Source of the DNA: Thiogranum sp.
Lineage (GTDB): Bacteria; Pseudomonadota; Gammaproteobacteria; DSM-19610
Assembly: GCA_030148775.1 (NCBI GenBank)
Contig: JASBST010000004.1
Span: 1-59,702, forward strand
Direction of reading: 5' to 3'
Length of the DNA stretch: 59,702 nt
Every line of letters begins with the position of its first letter. Position 1 is the first letter of the stretch. Positions 9,808-16,983 of this stretch are shown in pieces. A program made the translations under genes and the position numbers. The notes below the pieces were generated by a model. The model had not been told where the DNA came from. It made no database searches and saw only the letters and a program-made list of their open reading frames with translations.

Positions 9808-11112
9808 TCAACTGGCCGGGTTTAGTCTGGGGTGGGTTTCTTCGCCCCAGACCCATAGGACAAGTCCGGAGAGCAGCATCGCCACGGACACCAGCCAGAA
9901 TCCGGTACTCAACGCGCCGCTGACCTGGGAGGCCAGGCCCAGCAGCAGGGCGCCAACGCCGTAGCCTAGGTCGCGCCAGAAGCGGTAGATGCCGATGGCC
10001 GAGCCGCGCCAGTTGGGATGGGCGATGTCGGCGACCGCGGCCGACAGATTGGGGTAGAGCAGCGCCATGCCGAAACCGGTGACGGCCGCGCACGCCAGCC
10101 ACCAGGCGATGCCACTGCCCAGCAAGGTCAGGGCGACTCCGCCGCCGCAGATCCACATGCCGAGTATATTCGGCCAGCGGCGGCCGAGGTGATCGGAGAG
10201 CTTGCCGGTTAAAAACTGCGAACCGCCCCAGACAAAGCCGTAGACGCCGACCAGCCAGCCGATGGCCGCCAGGCTCAGGCCCTGCTGGTAGAAATAGACC
10301 GGGTAATAGACCCAGACCAGCGCATCGACGAACTTCTCCACCAGACCGGCCTGGCTGAAGGCGAACATGCGCTTGTCGCGCCACGACATCAGGGTAAACA
10401 CCTGCCAGGTGTCCGGCTGCGCGGGAATGTTGTCGGGGAAGCGCGCCTGTGGTCCGCTGGAGCGGCCCGCGGCATGACGCGCGCCTTCGGCTTTGGCCCA
10501 GTGGAGCGTTTCTTTCACCCACAGCAGCGTCAACAGTAGTGCCACGGCGATGGTCGCCAGACCAAAAATGAACAGACCCTGGCGCGGGCCGAAAGCGCTC
10601 GCCAGATAGCCGGTGATGATGCCGGCCACGGCCACGCCCAGGTAACCGGAGAATTCGTTGAAACCGATGGTGAGGCCGCGCTGTTCGGGCCGGGTGATGT
10701 CGAGTTTGGCCGTTTGCGTCATCGACCAGGTAAGCCCCTGATTGACGCCGAGCAGCACCGTGGCGGCGACGATCCAGTTCCAGTCCGGCGCGTAGAGGAT
10801 CATCACCGGTATGGGCAGGGCCAGCAGCCAGCCGATCAACAGCACCTTGAGGCGTCCCAGACGTTCCGACAGCCGTCCGGCGACGAAATTCATCGCGCCC
10901 TTGACGAAACCGAAGGCGACCACGAAGGCCACCAGCAGCACAAACGATCCGCGCGGCACACCGAATTCGCTTTCGGCCAGGGCGGGCACCACCGTGCGCA
11001 TCATGCCCAGGGTCAGCCCGACCAGGAACACCTGGATCAGCTGGTGCGAGAACTGCGCCAGATTATCGCGGATACCGTAGCGGTAGACCGGCGCGCCCGA
11101 TTCCGTGGCCAT
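9808..11112 (-). CDS. Major facilitator superfamily transporter, substrate unknown
   Basis: Twelve hydrophobic segments over 434 residues, with the MFS loop signature between TM2 and TM3 (GRLSERLGRLKVLLIGWLL) and its second-half copy (GKLSDHLGRRWPNILGM). It starts 7 nt after the stop of the persulfide dioxygenase gene, so the two are almost certainly co-transcribed, together with the ArsR-rhodanese regulator. The context suggests export or import of a sulfur compound, a resistance function or a related anion, but nothing in the sequence fixes the substrate. It is convergent with nrdB; the 89-bp gap holds a short stem CGCGAC-GCC-GTCGCG (9790-9804) without a T-run. Confidence 0.85.
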   Translation of the reverse strand: MATESGAPVYRYGIRDNLAQFSHQLIQVFLVGLTLGMMRTVVPALAESEFGVPRGSFVLLVAFVVAFGFVKGAMNFVAGRLSERLGRLKVLLIGWLLALPIPVMILYAPDWNWIVAATVLLGVNQGLTWSMTQTAKLDITRPEQRGLTIGFNEFSGYLGVAVAGIITGYLASAFGPRQGLFIFGLATIAVALLLTLLWVKETLHWAKAEGARHAAGRSSGPQARFPDNIPAQPDTWQVFTLMSWRDKRMFAFSQAGLVEKFVDALVWVYYPVYFYQQGLSLAAIGWLVGVYGFVWGGSQFLTGKLSDHLGRRWPNILGMWICGGGVALTLLGSGIAWWLACAAVTGFGMALLYPNLSAAVADIAHPNWRGSAIGIYRFWRDLGYGVGALLLGLASQVSGALSTGFWLVSVAMLLSGLVLWVWGEETHPRLNPAS

Positions 11113-11119
11113 GAACAGG

Positions 11120-11863
11120 CTAGCCGGCGTCGGCGAGGCCGAGATTGGTCGCCACGATGCGTTCCATTTCCGCCGGTCGCGGCGGTATCTCGGCGGTCAG
11201 CTGTTCGATGAAAGCCTCCTTGCTCAGGGATAAGGCCGGATTCCAGCGTTTCTCGAAGCCGAGCGTGGAAGAGGGTTTGCCGGACAGACCGGCGCCGCAG
11301 ACGCTGCCCGCCTGGTGACCGGGAAAGATTTCCACCTCGTCGGGCAGCCTCAGCAGACGCTGGTGCAGACTGTCATAAAGCTGCGCGGCCATTTCGCGCT
11401 CCCGCCCGGCCAGATCCGGCCGGCCGATCGCGCCGACGAACAGGCTGTCGCCGGTAATCACGAACCAGGGCGCTTCGCCGCGGCGGTGGTCGGTCACCAG
11501 CAGGCAGACACTGTCGAGAGTGTGTCCCGGCGTGTGCACGACTTCTATCGTGACGTTGCCGACGGTGATGATGTCGCCGTCTTTCAACGCTTCGAAGGGA
11601 AAACCGGTCTGTCCCCGCATGCTTTCGTGAAGACAATAAGGCGCGCCGACCTGTTCGGCCAACTGCCGTCCGCCCGAGTAATGATCCGCGTGCACGTGGG
11701 TGTCGATCACGTGGGTAATGGTCACGTTCTGCCGCGACGCCTCCTCGACGAAGCGCGCTTCGTCGCCGCGTGCCACGTCCACCGCCACCGCCTTGCCTTT
11801 GCCGCCGCAACCGAAAAGATAGGACAGCGACGCGTTGTCCGCCGCAATTTGTTTGAAGAACAT
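11120..11863 (-). CDS. Metallo-beta-lactamase-fold persulfide dioxygenase (ETHE1/CstB-like)
   Basis: Expected to oxidise glutathione or related persulfides to sulfite. The fold motifs are present: DTHVHADHYSGG (Zn/Fe ligands), VVHTPGHTLDSV, ITGDSLFVGAIGRPD and IFPGHQAGSVCG. The PGH-x-G-S-x-C-G motif with KPSSTLGFEKRWNPAL resembles the MBL domain of the persulfide dioxygenase CstB more than glyoxalase II. The 247 residues hold no rhodanese domain, but a rhodanese-bearing regulator is the adjacent upstream gene. Operon order is regulator, this enzyme, MFS. Family is secure; persulfide substrate is inferred from motif and context. Confidence 0.85.
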   Translation of the reverse strand: MFFKQIAADNASLSYLFGCGGKGKAVAVDVARGDEARFVEEASRQNVTITHVIDTHVHADHYSGGRQLAEQVGAPYCLHESMRGQTGFPFEALKDGDIITVGNVTIEVVHTPGHTLDSVCLLVTDHRRGEAPWFVITGDSLFVGAIGRPDLAGREREMAAQLYDSLHQRLLRLPDEVEIFPGHQAGSVCGAGLSGKPSSTLGFEKRWNPALSLSKEAFIEQLTAEIPPRPAEMERIVATNLGLADAG

Positions 11864-11891
11864 GAAGACCTCCGCGGGATTGTAGTGATTG

Positions 11892-12563
11892 TCAATGCGC
11901 CAGCGGCAAGCCGCGCGCGCGCCATTCCGCCACCCCGTCTTCCAACCGGGTGGCGTTCACGCCGGCCCGTGCCAGCAGGGCGACGGCGTCTTTTGCCAGC
12001 AGACAAAAAGGCCCGCGGCAATAAGCGACCACGGGCCGCTCGGGTGGGAGTTCGTCCAACCGCTGTCTGAGTTCGTCAAGCGGCATACTGCGTGCATACG
12101 GCAGGTGAGCCTGCGCGTATTCGCTGACCGGGCGCACATCGATCACGGTCAACTCGCCGCGCCGGGCCTGGCTGAGCAACGACTTGCCGTTGAGTGCGGA
12201 GAGTTCGTGCGGGTGCGACACGACCTCACTGAGCGCGCTGCGCAGTTCCAACAGGCGATTTTCGGCGCAGACGCGCAGCGACACCCAAAGATCGGCCACT
12301 TGGTCGTCGACCAGCGAATAAAAAACTTTTCTGCCTTCGCGGCGTACCGCGACCAGCTGCGCCAGACGCAACTCCTTTAGATGCGCACTGGCGAGTTTGA
12401 GGCTGATCCCCGCCTCGGTGGCCAGTTGCTCGACGTGCATCTCTCCCTGGCAAAGCAGTTCAACCAGTTCCAAGCGCTTGGGGCTCGACAGGGCCTTACC
12501 CACTCGGGCCACCTGCTGGTAGAGCGTGTCTTTGATCTGACGCGGCGTGGTCATCGCATCCAT
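11892..12563 (-). CDS. ArsR-family repressor fused to a rhodanese domain
   Basis: 223 residues. The N-terminal ArsR winged helix (about 15-100: SSPKRLELVELLCQGEMHVE, then ISLKLASAHLKELRLAQLV) is followed by a rhodanese domain (about 125-220) with the active loop AYCRGPFC and a second cysteine in the same loop. Such proteins are thought to sense persulfide or sulfane sulfur through these cysteines and to control the neighbouring dioxygenase, like the BigR/SqrR type functionally. Starts at 12563 or the in-frame ATG at 12554; neither has a strong ribosome site. The AT-rich leader with an inverted repeat is a good autoregulation site. Confidence 0.88.
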   Translation of the reverse strand: MDAMTTPRQIKDTLYQQVARVGKALSSPKRLELVELLCQGEMHVEQLATEAGISLKLASAHLKELRLAQLVAVRREGRKVFYSLVDDQVADLWVSLRVCAENRLLELRSALSEVVSHPHELSALNGKSLLSQARRGELTVIDVRPVSEYAQAHLPYARSMPLDELRQRLDELPPERPVVAYCRGPFCLLAKDAVALLARAGVNATRLEDGVAEWRARGLPLAH

Positions 12564-12572
12564 GGCTACCCG

Positions 12573-12608
12573 TTAAATAATCTAATTATCTAAAGAATAT
12601 TAGAATAT
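12573..12608. promoter_or_regulatory. AT-rich inverted repeat, candidate operator of the ArsR-rhodanese operon
   Basis: A 36-bp stretch almost free of G/C lies directly before the repressor start, in otherwise GC-rich DNA. It contains the perfect inverted repeat TCTAAT-N12-ATTAGA (12581-12604) and overlapping repeats of TCTAA. This is the expected form and place for an ArsR-type operator/promoter. Confidence 0.5.
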
Positions 12609-12770
12609 AGGGTCGCTGTCAAAACATTGTTAACTATTTGTTTGGATTTGCTTTTAGCGGTCTGTTACGGACTGTTGATGTTGGTGTTCGACAAGTAGGC
12701 TTCTGCTGACAGCACACTCCGTGCCTCTTAACCTAGTGAGGCCTGGGGGATTCGGTTATAGTCGCCAATC
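12605..12770. other. Intergenic region, no gene seen
   Basis: Between the repressor promoter and the small hypothetical gene. It contains a 5-bp stem GCCTC/GAGGC (12723-12742) and no other recognisable element. Confidence 0.4.
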
Positions 12771-13106
12771 ATGAGCATGCCACGCGTGTCTTTGTTTCCC
12801 TTGCTTGACGCTACCGAGCCGTTACGCAAGCGTGCGCCCATCGTTGATGAAAACGGCAAGGCGCTGTCGGATTTCATGTTGATTATTCCGGGCTTGCGAC
12901 TGCGTCCCCAATTGCGCATTCAGCAGACGATGAAAGACATTCACGCCACCCTGTCGCGCTTTAGCGATCAGGTCGTGTTCGCGGAACTGAACCTGGCGTT
13001 GAATCTGTTGTGGGTCTCCATCCGTCCCGTTACCGGCATCCGTTTTGAAATCACCGAGGCGTTACGGGTCAGCATCCCCGACGTTCGCCTGGTCTCCCAT
13101 ATCTGA
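12771..13106 (+). CDS. Hypothetical protein, 111 residues
   Basis: Not recognised. ATG at 12771 (or 12777). The predicted product has no signal peptide or membrane span. Its middle (KDIHATLSRFSDQVVFAELN) and end (VRPVTG-like SIRPVTGIRFEITEALRVSI) alternate hydrophobic and polar residues like a compact alpha/beta fold. Codon use resembles the neighbours and the frame ends cleanly before the gap that leads to nuoA, so it is probably a real gene rather than part of the nuo operon. Confidence 0.6.
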   Translation: MSMPRVSLFPLLDATEPLRKRAPIVDENGKALSDFMLIIPGLRLRPQLRIQQTMKDIHATLSRFSDQVVFAELNLALNLLWVSIRPVTGIRFEITEALRVSIPDVRLVSHI

Positions 13107-13357
13107 CACAATCGTCCTTTCGCTTCATGCCGACGCTTCGTGTCGGCCCCAGCCGCTAAATATTCTAACCGCTGTACATCCGGCCTGTACGGCCGCGGAT
13201 CGCGGGCCGACAATCGCGACGATGCCGGGGTGGTCCGGGCGCCCCGGGCCGCACCGGTTTGTCCCGGCTCCCAATTAACACATGTTATTTCCTGTCACGG
13301 CCCGGCGCGTATGCTGGGTGCGACCGGCGGCGCATTGGCGGAGAACGGGAGAATAAT
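13107..13357. other. Gap before nuoA, probably containing its promoter
   Basis: 251 bp without a convincing gene. A short stem CCGAC-N7-GTCGG at 13130-13146 lies just after the hypothetical gene and may help end its transcript. No strong -35/-10 pair stands out; the nuoA ribosome site is GGGAGAA at 13347-13353. Confidence 0.4.
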
Positions 13358-13720
13358 ATGAGTGCACTGCAACAGTATGCGATTCTGTTGGGGCTGGCGA
13401 TCGGTGCCATCGGTGTGGCCGCCAGCCTTTATGCCTTTTCCCGTGCCGTCGGCAGCACACTTGCCGAACCGGGAAAGAATGTTCCGGCGGCCTCTGGGCG
13501 ACTGTGCCGCGAGCCCGCCTGGGCACGCTATCACGCGCATTATCTCGGTTACGCCCTGCTGTTTCTGGCCTTCGACATGGAAATGGCCTACATGTACCCG
13601 TGGGCCGTGGTCTTCAAGGAGGAAGGGCTGGTGGCGCTGCTGGACATGGGCGTGTTCCTGGCGATCCTGTTCCTGGGGTTGCTCTATGGCTGGAGCCAGG
13701 GCGCGCTACGGAGACACTAG
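13358..13720 (+). CDS. nuoA: NuoA-like complex I membrane subunit
   Basis: 120 residues with three predicted transmembrane helices. The family core FLAFDMEMAYMYPWAVVF is intact, including the acidic residues of TM2. The TM1-2 loop, which in complex I carries the conserved ECG motif near the quinone cavity, reads AASGRLCREP here and is diverged. First gene of a complex-I-like operon that lacks the NADH and Fe-S arm genes; it ends directly adjacent to the fused nuoB/D-like gene. Confidence 0.88.
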   Translation: MSALQQYAILLGLAIGAIGVAASLYAFSRAVGSTLAEPGKNVPAASGRLCREPAWARYHAHYLGYALLFLAFDMEMAYMYPWAVVFKEEGLVALLDMGVFLAILFLGLLYGWSQGALRRH

Positions 13721-15265
13721 ATGATCCACGTCGCGCGTCAGGGACGGTGGCAGGGCATGGGGCGGTTGTTGCTGCGGGCGACAGCGCGCGACCTGCGCGC
13801 GCTGGTGGTTCCCGGGCCCGATGTGGCCGCGGCGTCGGGTCTGGAGCTTGCGGCGGCGGGATTGCGGCTGGCGGCCACGCCGCGACATGCCAATCTGTTG
13901 TTACTCGTCGGCGAACTGCCCGGGACGCTGGGCGACGCCGCCCTGGTGTTGTATGCACAGATGATGCGCCCGCGAGTTTGTCTGTTGCTCGGCAGCGCTG
14001 CGCCGGCCGCGCTGCCCATCAGCGCACGGGCCGAGTTGTCTCAGACCGGTCTGCTCGAAGGTGTCGAGCGGCTGCGCGAGTGCCTGTCCACGCAGGCTTA
14101 TCAGAAGCGTGTCGATACTTTCAGCGCGCCGATACTGTCACCCTCGGATTCGTCCCAAGAGGAGAACTCGGACGCCGCAGGTGATTCAGGTCACCACCAG
14201 ATGGAGCACGGCGACGAGGGTGACGGCGGGATGTCGTTCATGTCGATGGTGAAGGTCACCAAGGATTTGCCGCGCAGTCCGGACGGCTTGCCCATGGACC
14301 GCATCGAAGTGCCTTTCGGGCCAGTGTTCCCCGGCCTGCCCGGCGGATTGTCGCTGACCTTCACGCTCGACGGTGACAGCGTGGCGCAGGTGAAGAGCGA
14401 AACGCTGCGTACAACCTGTTTGCGCACGCCGCAGGCAGGTTTTCTCCCTGACGCCCTGTTGCAGGCGGTTTGCGCCTTGGATCCGCTGACGCCGGTGTCG
14501 TATCGGTTGTTGGCGCTGCGGGCTCTGACGGCGCTCGGCGCGCCAGCGCAAACGCCGGGCGCGCACGGCGACGTGGCACTGCTCGAACGCGAACGCACGG
14601 TCAGCCACCTGGGGTGGCTGGCGTTGCTGGGACGCCAGATCGGTTTCGCCTGGCTGCAACGACGGGCGCTGCGCTTGCAGCTGGCGTGCCTGCGCAGTGA
14701 GATGGCCGATTTCCCAACCTTGGGTAAAACGCTGCGGCGTTTCGATAAACAAGTTCGGCGTAATCCGTTGCTGCGGGCGCGGCTTTCCGGTCTCGGCGTG
14801 ATCGCGCCGCAGGCCGGTTTGCGCGGTCCGGTGGCACGGGCCTGCGGATTGTCCACGGATGCGCGTACCGGGGATCCGGCCTATCTCGATCTGGCCTTCG
14901 AACCGCGGCGCGGCGAGGGCTCCGATGCGCTGCAACGACTTTATCTGCGGCTCGACGAATTACATCAGAGTGTGGCGCTGGTCGCGGCGGTGCTGAGTCG
15001 GCAGCGACCGGTCGAGCATGTTTCGCCCGCGGGCAGGCAACCAGAGTTGAGCGACGGCGAGGCAATGGCCAGCGTGGAAACGCCGCGCGGCGAAGCGCGT
15101 CTGCAGCTGATGTCGTCCGGGGGGCGTATTACCGCGGTCGAAATCGATACGCCGTCGCGCGCCTTATTGGGACAGCTGCCGAGTTTGCTGCGCCAGCAGG
15201 AGCTCGGCGACGCGCTGACCTGTGTCTGTTCGCTGGACCTGTCGCCGTGGGATAGTGCGACGTGA
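13721..15265 (+). CDS. Degenerate NuoB-NuoD-like fusion protein without Fe-S ligands
   Basis: 514 residues. Residues about 25-105 resemble NuoB: AATPRHANLLLLVGEL aligns with the NuoB ASPRQADLMIVAG region and MMRPRVCLLLGSA with the MGSC region. The tandem-Cys, GSC and GCPP ligands of cluster N2 are all missing. A Glu/Asp/His-rich linker (about 145-170) leads to a NuoD/group-4 hydrogenase large-subunit-like part: VPFGPVFPGLPGGLSL, LRGPVARACGLSTDAR, VETPRGEARLQLMSSGG and a terminal SLDLSPWD. The NuoD quinone His (HGVLR) and any NiFe cysteines are absent. It sits where nuoB, C and D normally lie and overlaps nuoH by 4 nt. It is probably a structural or adaptor remnant of the Q module; a redox role is unlikely from these losses. 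Confidence 0.75.
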   Translation: MIHVARQGRWQGMGRLLLRATARDLRALVVPGPDVAAASGLELAAAGLRLAATPRHANLLLLVGELPGTLGDAALVLYAQMMRPRVCLLLGSAAPAALPISARAELSQTGLLEGVERLRECLSTQAYQKRVDTFSAPILSPSDSSQEENSDAAGDSGHHQMEHGDEGDGGMSFMSMVKVTKDLPRSPDGLPMDRIEVPFGPVFPGLPGGLSLTFTLDGDSVAQVKSETLRTTCLRTPQAGFLPDALLQAVCALDPLTPVSYRLLALRALTALGAPAQTPGAHGDVALLERERTVSHLGWLALLGRQIGFAWLQRRALRLQLACLRSEMADFPTLGKTLRRFDKQVRRNPLLRARLSGLGVIAPQAGLRGPVARACGLSTDARTGDPAYLDLAFEPRRGEGSDALQRLYLRLDELHQSVALVAAVLSRQRPVEHVSPAGRQPELSDGEAMASVETPRGEARLQLMSSGGRITAVEIDTPSRALLGQLPSLLRQQELGDALTCVCSLDLSPWDSAT

Positions 15266-16158
15266 GCGTGCTGATAATAGTCCTGGGTCTGCTCGCCGGC
15301 GCTTATGCGGTGGCGTTGCTGGAAGACCGGTTGACGCGCGGCAGCTTCGCTCCAGCCGCGCCCCTGCTGGCCGCGGCTGCCTTGCTGGCGCGCGAATCGA
15401 TCGTAACGCGCAAACCCGATCGCCTGTTGTTCGAAACCGCGCCGGTCTTGCTGCTGATCGCGGCTTTGCTGGCGGCGGCGGTATTACCCTTGTCGCCAAC
15501 GCTGATTGTCGCCGACCTGGCGACCGGCGGGCTGTTTATCAACGCCGCGCTGGCTTATGTGCTGGTGGCGCTGTTGATGGCCGGCTGGGGTCCCGACGGT
15601 GCCTACGCGATGGTCGGCGGCTGGCGTTTCCTGGGGCAGGTGATCGCCTATTCCATGCTGATTGTAATGCCCATCACCGCAGTGGCGATACGGGCCGAAT
15701 CGCTGCTGACCACGGCCATCGTGGGGTCGCAGGAAGGCTGGTGGAACATGTTTTATCAGCCGCTGGGTTTCCTGTTGTTTTTCATCGCCAGCCTGGCGGT
15801 CTGTTTCTTGCCGCCCTTTGATCGACCCAGCGCCGAGGGCGAGTTGGCCGCGGGCGTCGAGGCCGAGTACACCGGCGCGCGGCTGGCGATACTGCGGCTG
15901 GGACGCATGGTACTGGTGGTGTCGCTGGCTGCGGCCACCAGCGTGTTCTTTCTTGGCGGCTGGCTGGGCCCGTGGCTGCCGCCCTGGGTCTGGAGTGCGC
16001 TCAAGGTGTTGGCGGTCGCCGCCTTGATGTTGCTGGCGGGCTACTATTTGCCGCGGGTGCGCGAAGAGCACTTGCTGGCCTGGTGTTGGAAGTTGGGCAT
16101 TCCGCTGGCCTTGCTCAATATCTTTATTGTCGGCGTGATGGTATTGGCGGGGCTGTGA
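15262..16158 (+). CDS. nuoH: NuoH-like complex I membrane subunit, diverged quinone loop
   Basis: 298 residues, about eight membrane helices, normally the subunit linking the Q module to the antiporters. The second half is clearly NuoH (GGWRFLGQVIAYSM, then PPFDRPSAEGELAAG and EAEYTGARLAILRL). The N-terminal loop that carries the RxGPNRVGP motif in complex I is replaced by LTRGSFAPAAPLLAAAALLA, and the ETNR before PFD reads VCFL. Begins with GTG overlapping the upstream stop and ends in TGATG shared with nuoJ. Assignment is good; quinone reduction is doubtful. Confidence 0.87.
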   Translation: MSVLIIVLGLLAGAYAVALLEDRLTRGSFAPAAPLLAAAALLARESIVTRKPDRLLFETAPVLLLIAALLAAAVLPLSPTLIVADLATGGLFINAALAYVLVALLMAGWGPDGAYAMVGGWRFLGQVIAYSMLIVMPITAVAIRAESLLTTAIVGSQEGWWNMFYQPLGFLLFFIASLAVCFLPPFDRPSAEGELAAGVEAEYTGARLAILRLGRMVLVVSLAAATSVFFLGGWLGPWLPPWVWSALKVLAVAALMLLAGYYLPRVREEHLLAWCWKLGIPLALLNIFIVGVMVLAGL

Positions 16159-16682
16159 TGCAGACATTTTTTATCGGCTTTTTCGGGCTGGCGGCCATCG
16201 TTTTTGCGGTGGCTGTGTTCCGTACCTCCTCGATGATGCGCTCGGCACTGGCGCTGCTGTTTTCGCAAACCGCTCTCGGCGCGCTGTTTCTGGCGCTGCA
16301 GGCGGAATTTCTCGGCGTGCTGCAGATCATGATGATGGCCACCGAGATGAGCATCATGGCGATTTTCATGGTGATGTTCATGATGGATCCGGGCGGGCTC
16401 GGCGGCATGGATATGAGCCACCAGAAACGCTTGTCGATGATTGCCGGACTGGGGGCTGTGATGCTGGTCAGCGCGATCGCCGCCTACACCCGATGGCAAG
16501 AATTGGCGAGTCTGAGCCAGGCGGCTGCAGCGGACGAACAAATACGCCATCTGGGCCGCGAGCTGCTGGGGCGCTCCATGCTCGTTTTCGAGACGGCTGG
16601 CATTACCATTCTCACCGCCATGATCGCCACCACGGCCGTGGCGGTTAAGGTACCTGCGGAGAACGCGTCGCATGAATCCTGA
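16158..16682 (+). CDS. nuoJ: NuoJ-like complex I membrane subunit
   Basis: 174 residues with five hydrophobic segments. EFLGVLQIMMMATEMSIMAI occupies the place of the family TM3 motif (usually EFLGAIQVLVYVGAVMVLFLF); the TM3 tyrosine region is methionine-rich here. The TM3-4 loop is also Met-rich (FMMDPGGLGGMDMSH). ATG shares the A of the nuoH TGA; the gene overlaps nuoK by 11 nt. Start 16158 is chosen over a longer open frame running back into nuoH. Confidence 0.85.
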   Translation: MQTFFIGFFGLAAIVFAVAVFRTSSMMRSALALLFSQTALGALFLALQAEFLGVLQIMMMATEMSIMAIFMVMFMMDPGGLGGMDMSHQKRLSMIAGLGAVMLVSAIAAYTRWQELASLSQAAAADEQIRHLGRELLGRSMLVFETAGITILTAMIATTAVAVKVPAENASHES

Positions 16683-16983
16683 TCTGCTCCTGGCCCTGAT
16701 CACTGGCGCCGCGCTCTTCGGCATCGGCCTATACGGTGTGCTGTCGCAGACCAATCTGGTCATGCTGATGATGGGCATCGAGCTGATCCTGGCCGGTGCG
16801 TTGGTCAATCTGGTGGCCTTCTGGCGCTTTCTACACGCGGACAGCTATGCCGGTCAGATGTTTGTGTTGATCGTGATGACAGTGATGGCCCTGGAGATGG
16901 CGGTCGGTTTTGCCGTGGCACTGGCGCGCTTTCGCGCCCGCGGTTCGGTCGAGATGGAAGAGGCACAGGAGTTGAAGGGATGA
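16672..16983 (+). CDS. nuoK: NuoK/MrpC-like membrane subunit
   Basis: 103 residues with three membrane helices, the usual size. Both conserved membrane glutamates of NuoK are present, in MGIELILAGALVNL (TM2) and MALEMAVGFAVAL (TM3), so this part of the proton path looks intact. It overlaps nuoJ by 11 nt and nuoL by 4 nt, indicating translational coupling. Confidence 0.9.
   Translation: MNPDLLLALITGAALFGIGLYGVLSQTNLVMLMMGIELILAGALVNLVAFWRFLHADSYAGQMFVLIVMTVMALEMAVGFAVALARFRARGSVEMEEAQELKG

Noticed and set aside
9299..10522. 407-codon minus-strand frame across the nrdB/MFS junction
   Set aside because: It overlaps nrdB antisense and reads the MFS gene in another frame; the MFS frame 9808-11112 explains the region.
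12723..12742. GCCTC/GAGGC stem as a terminator or operator
   Set aside because: Only 5 bp with a 10-nt loop and no T-run; chance occurrence is likely in GC-rich DNA.
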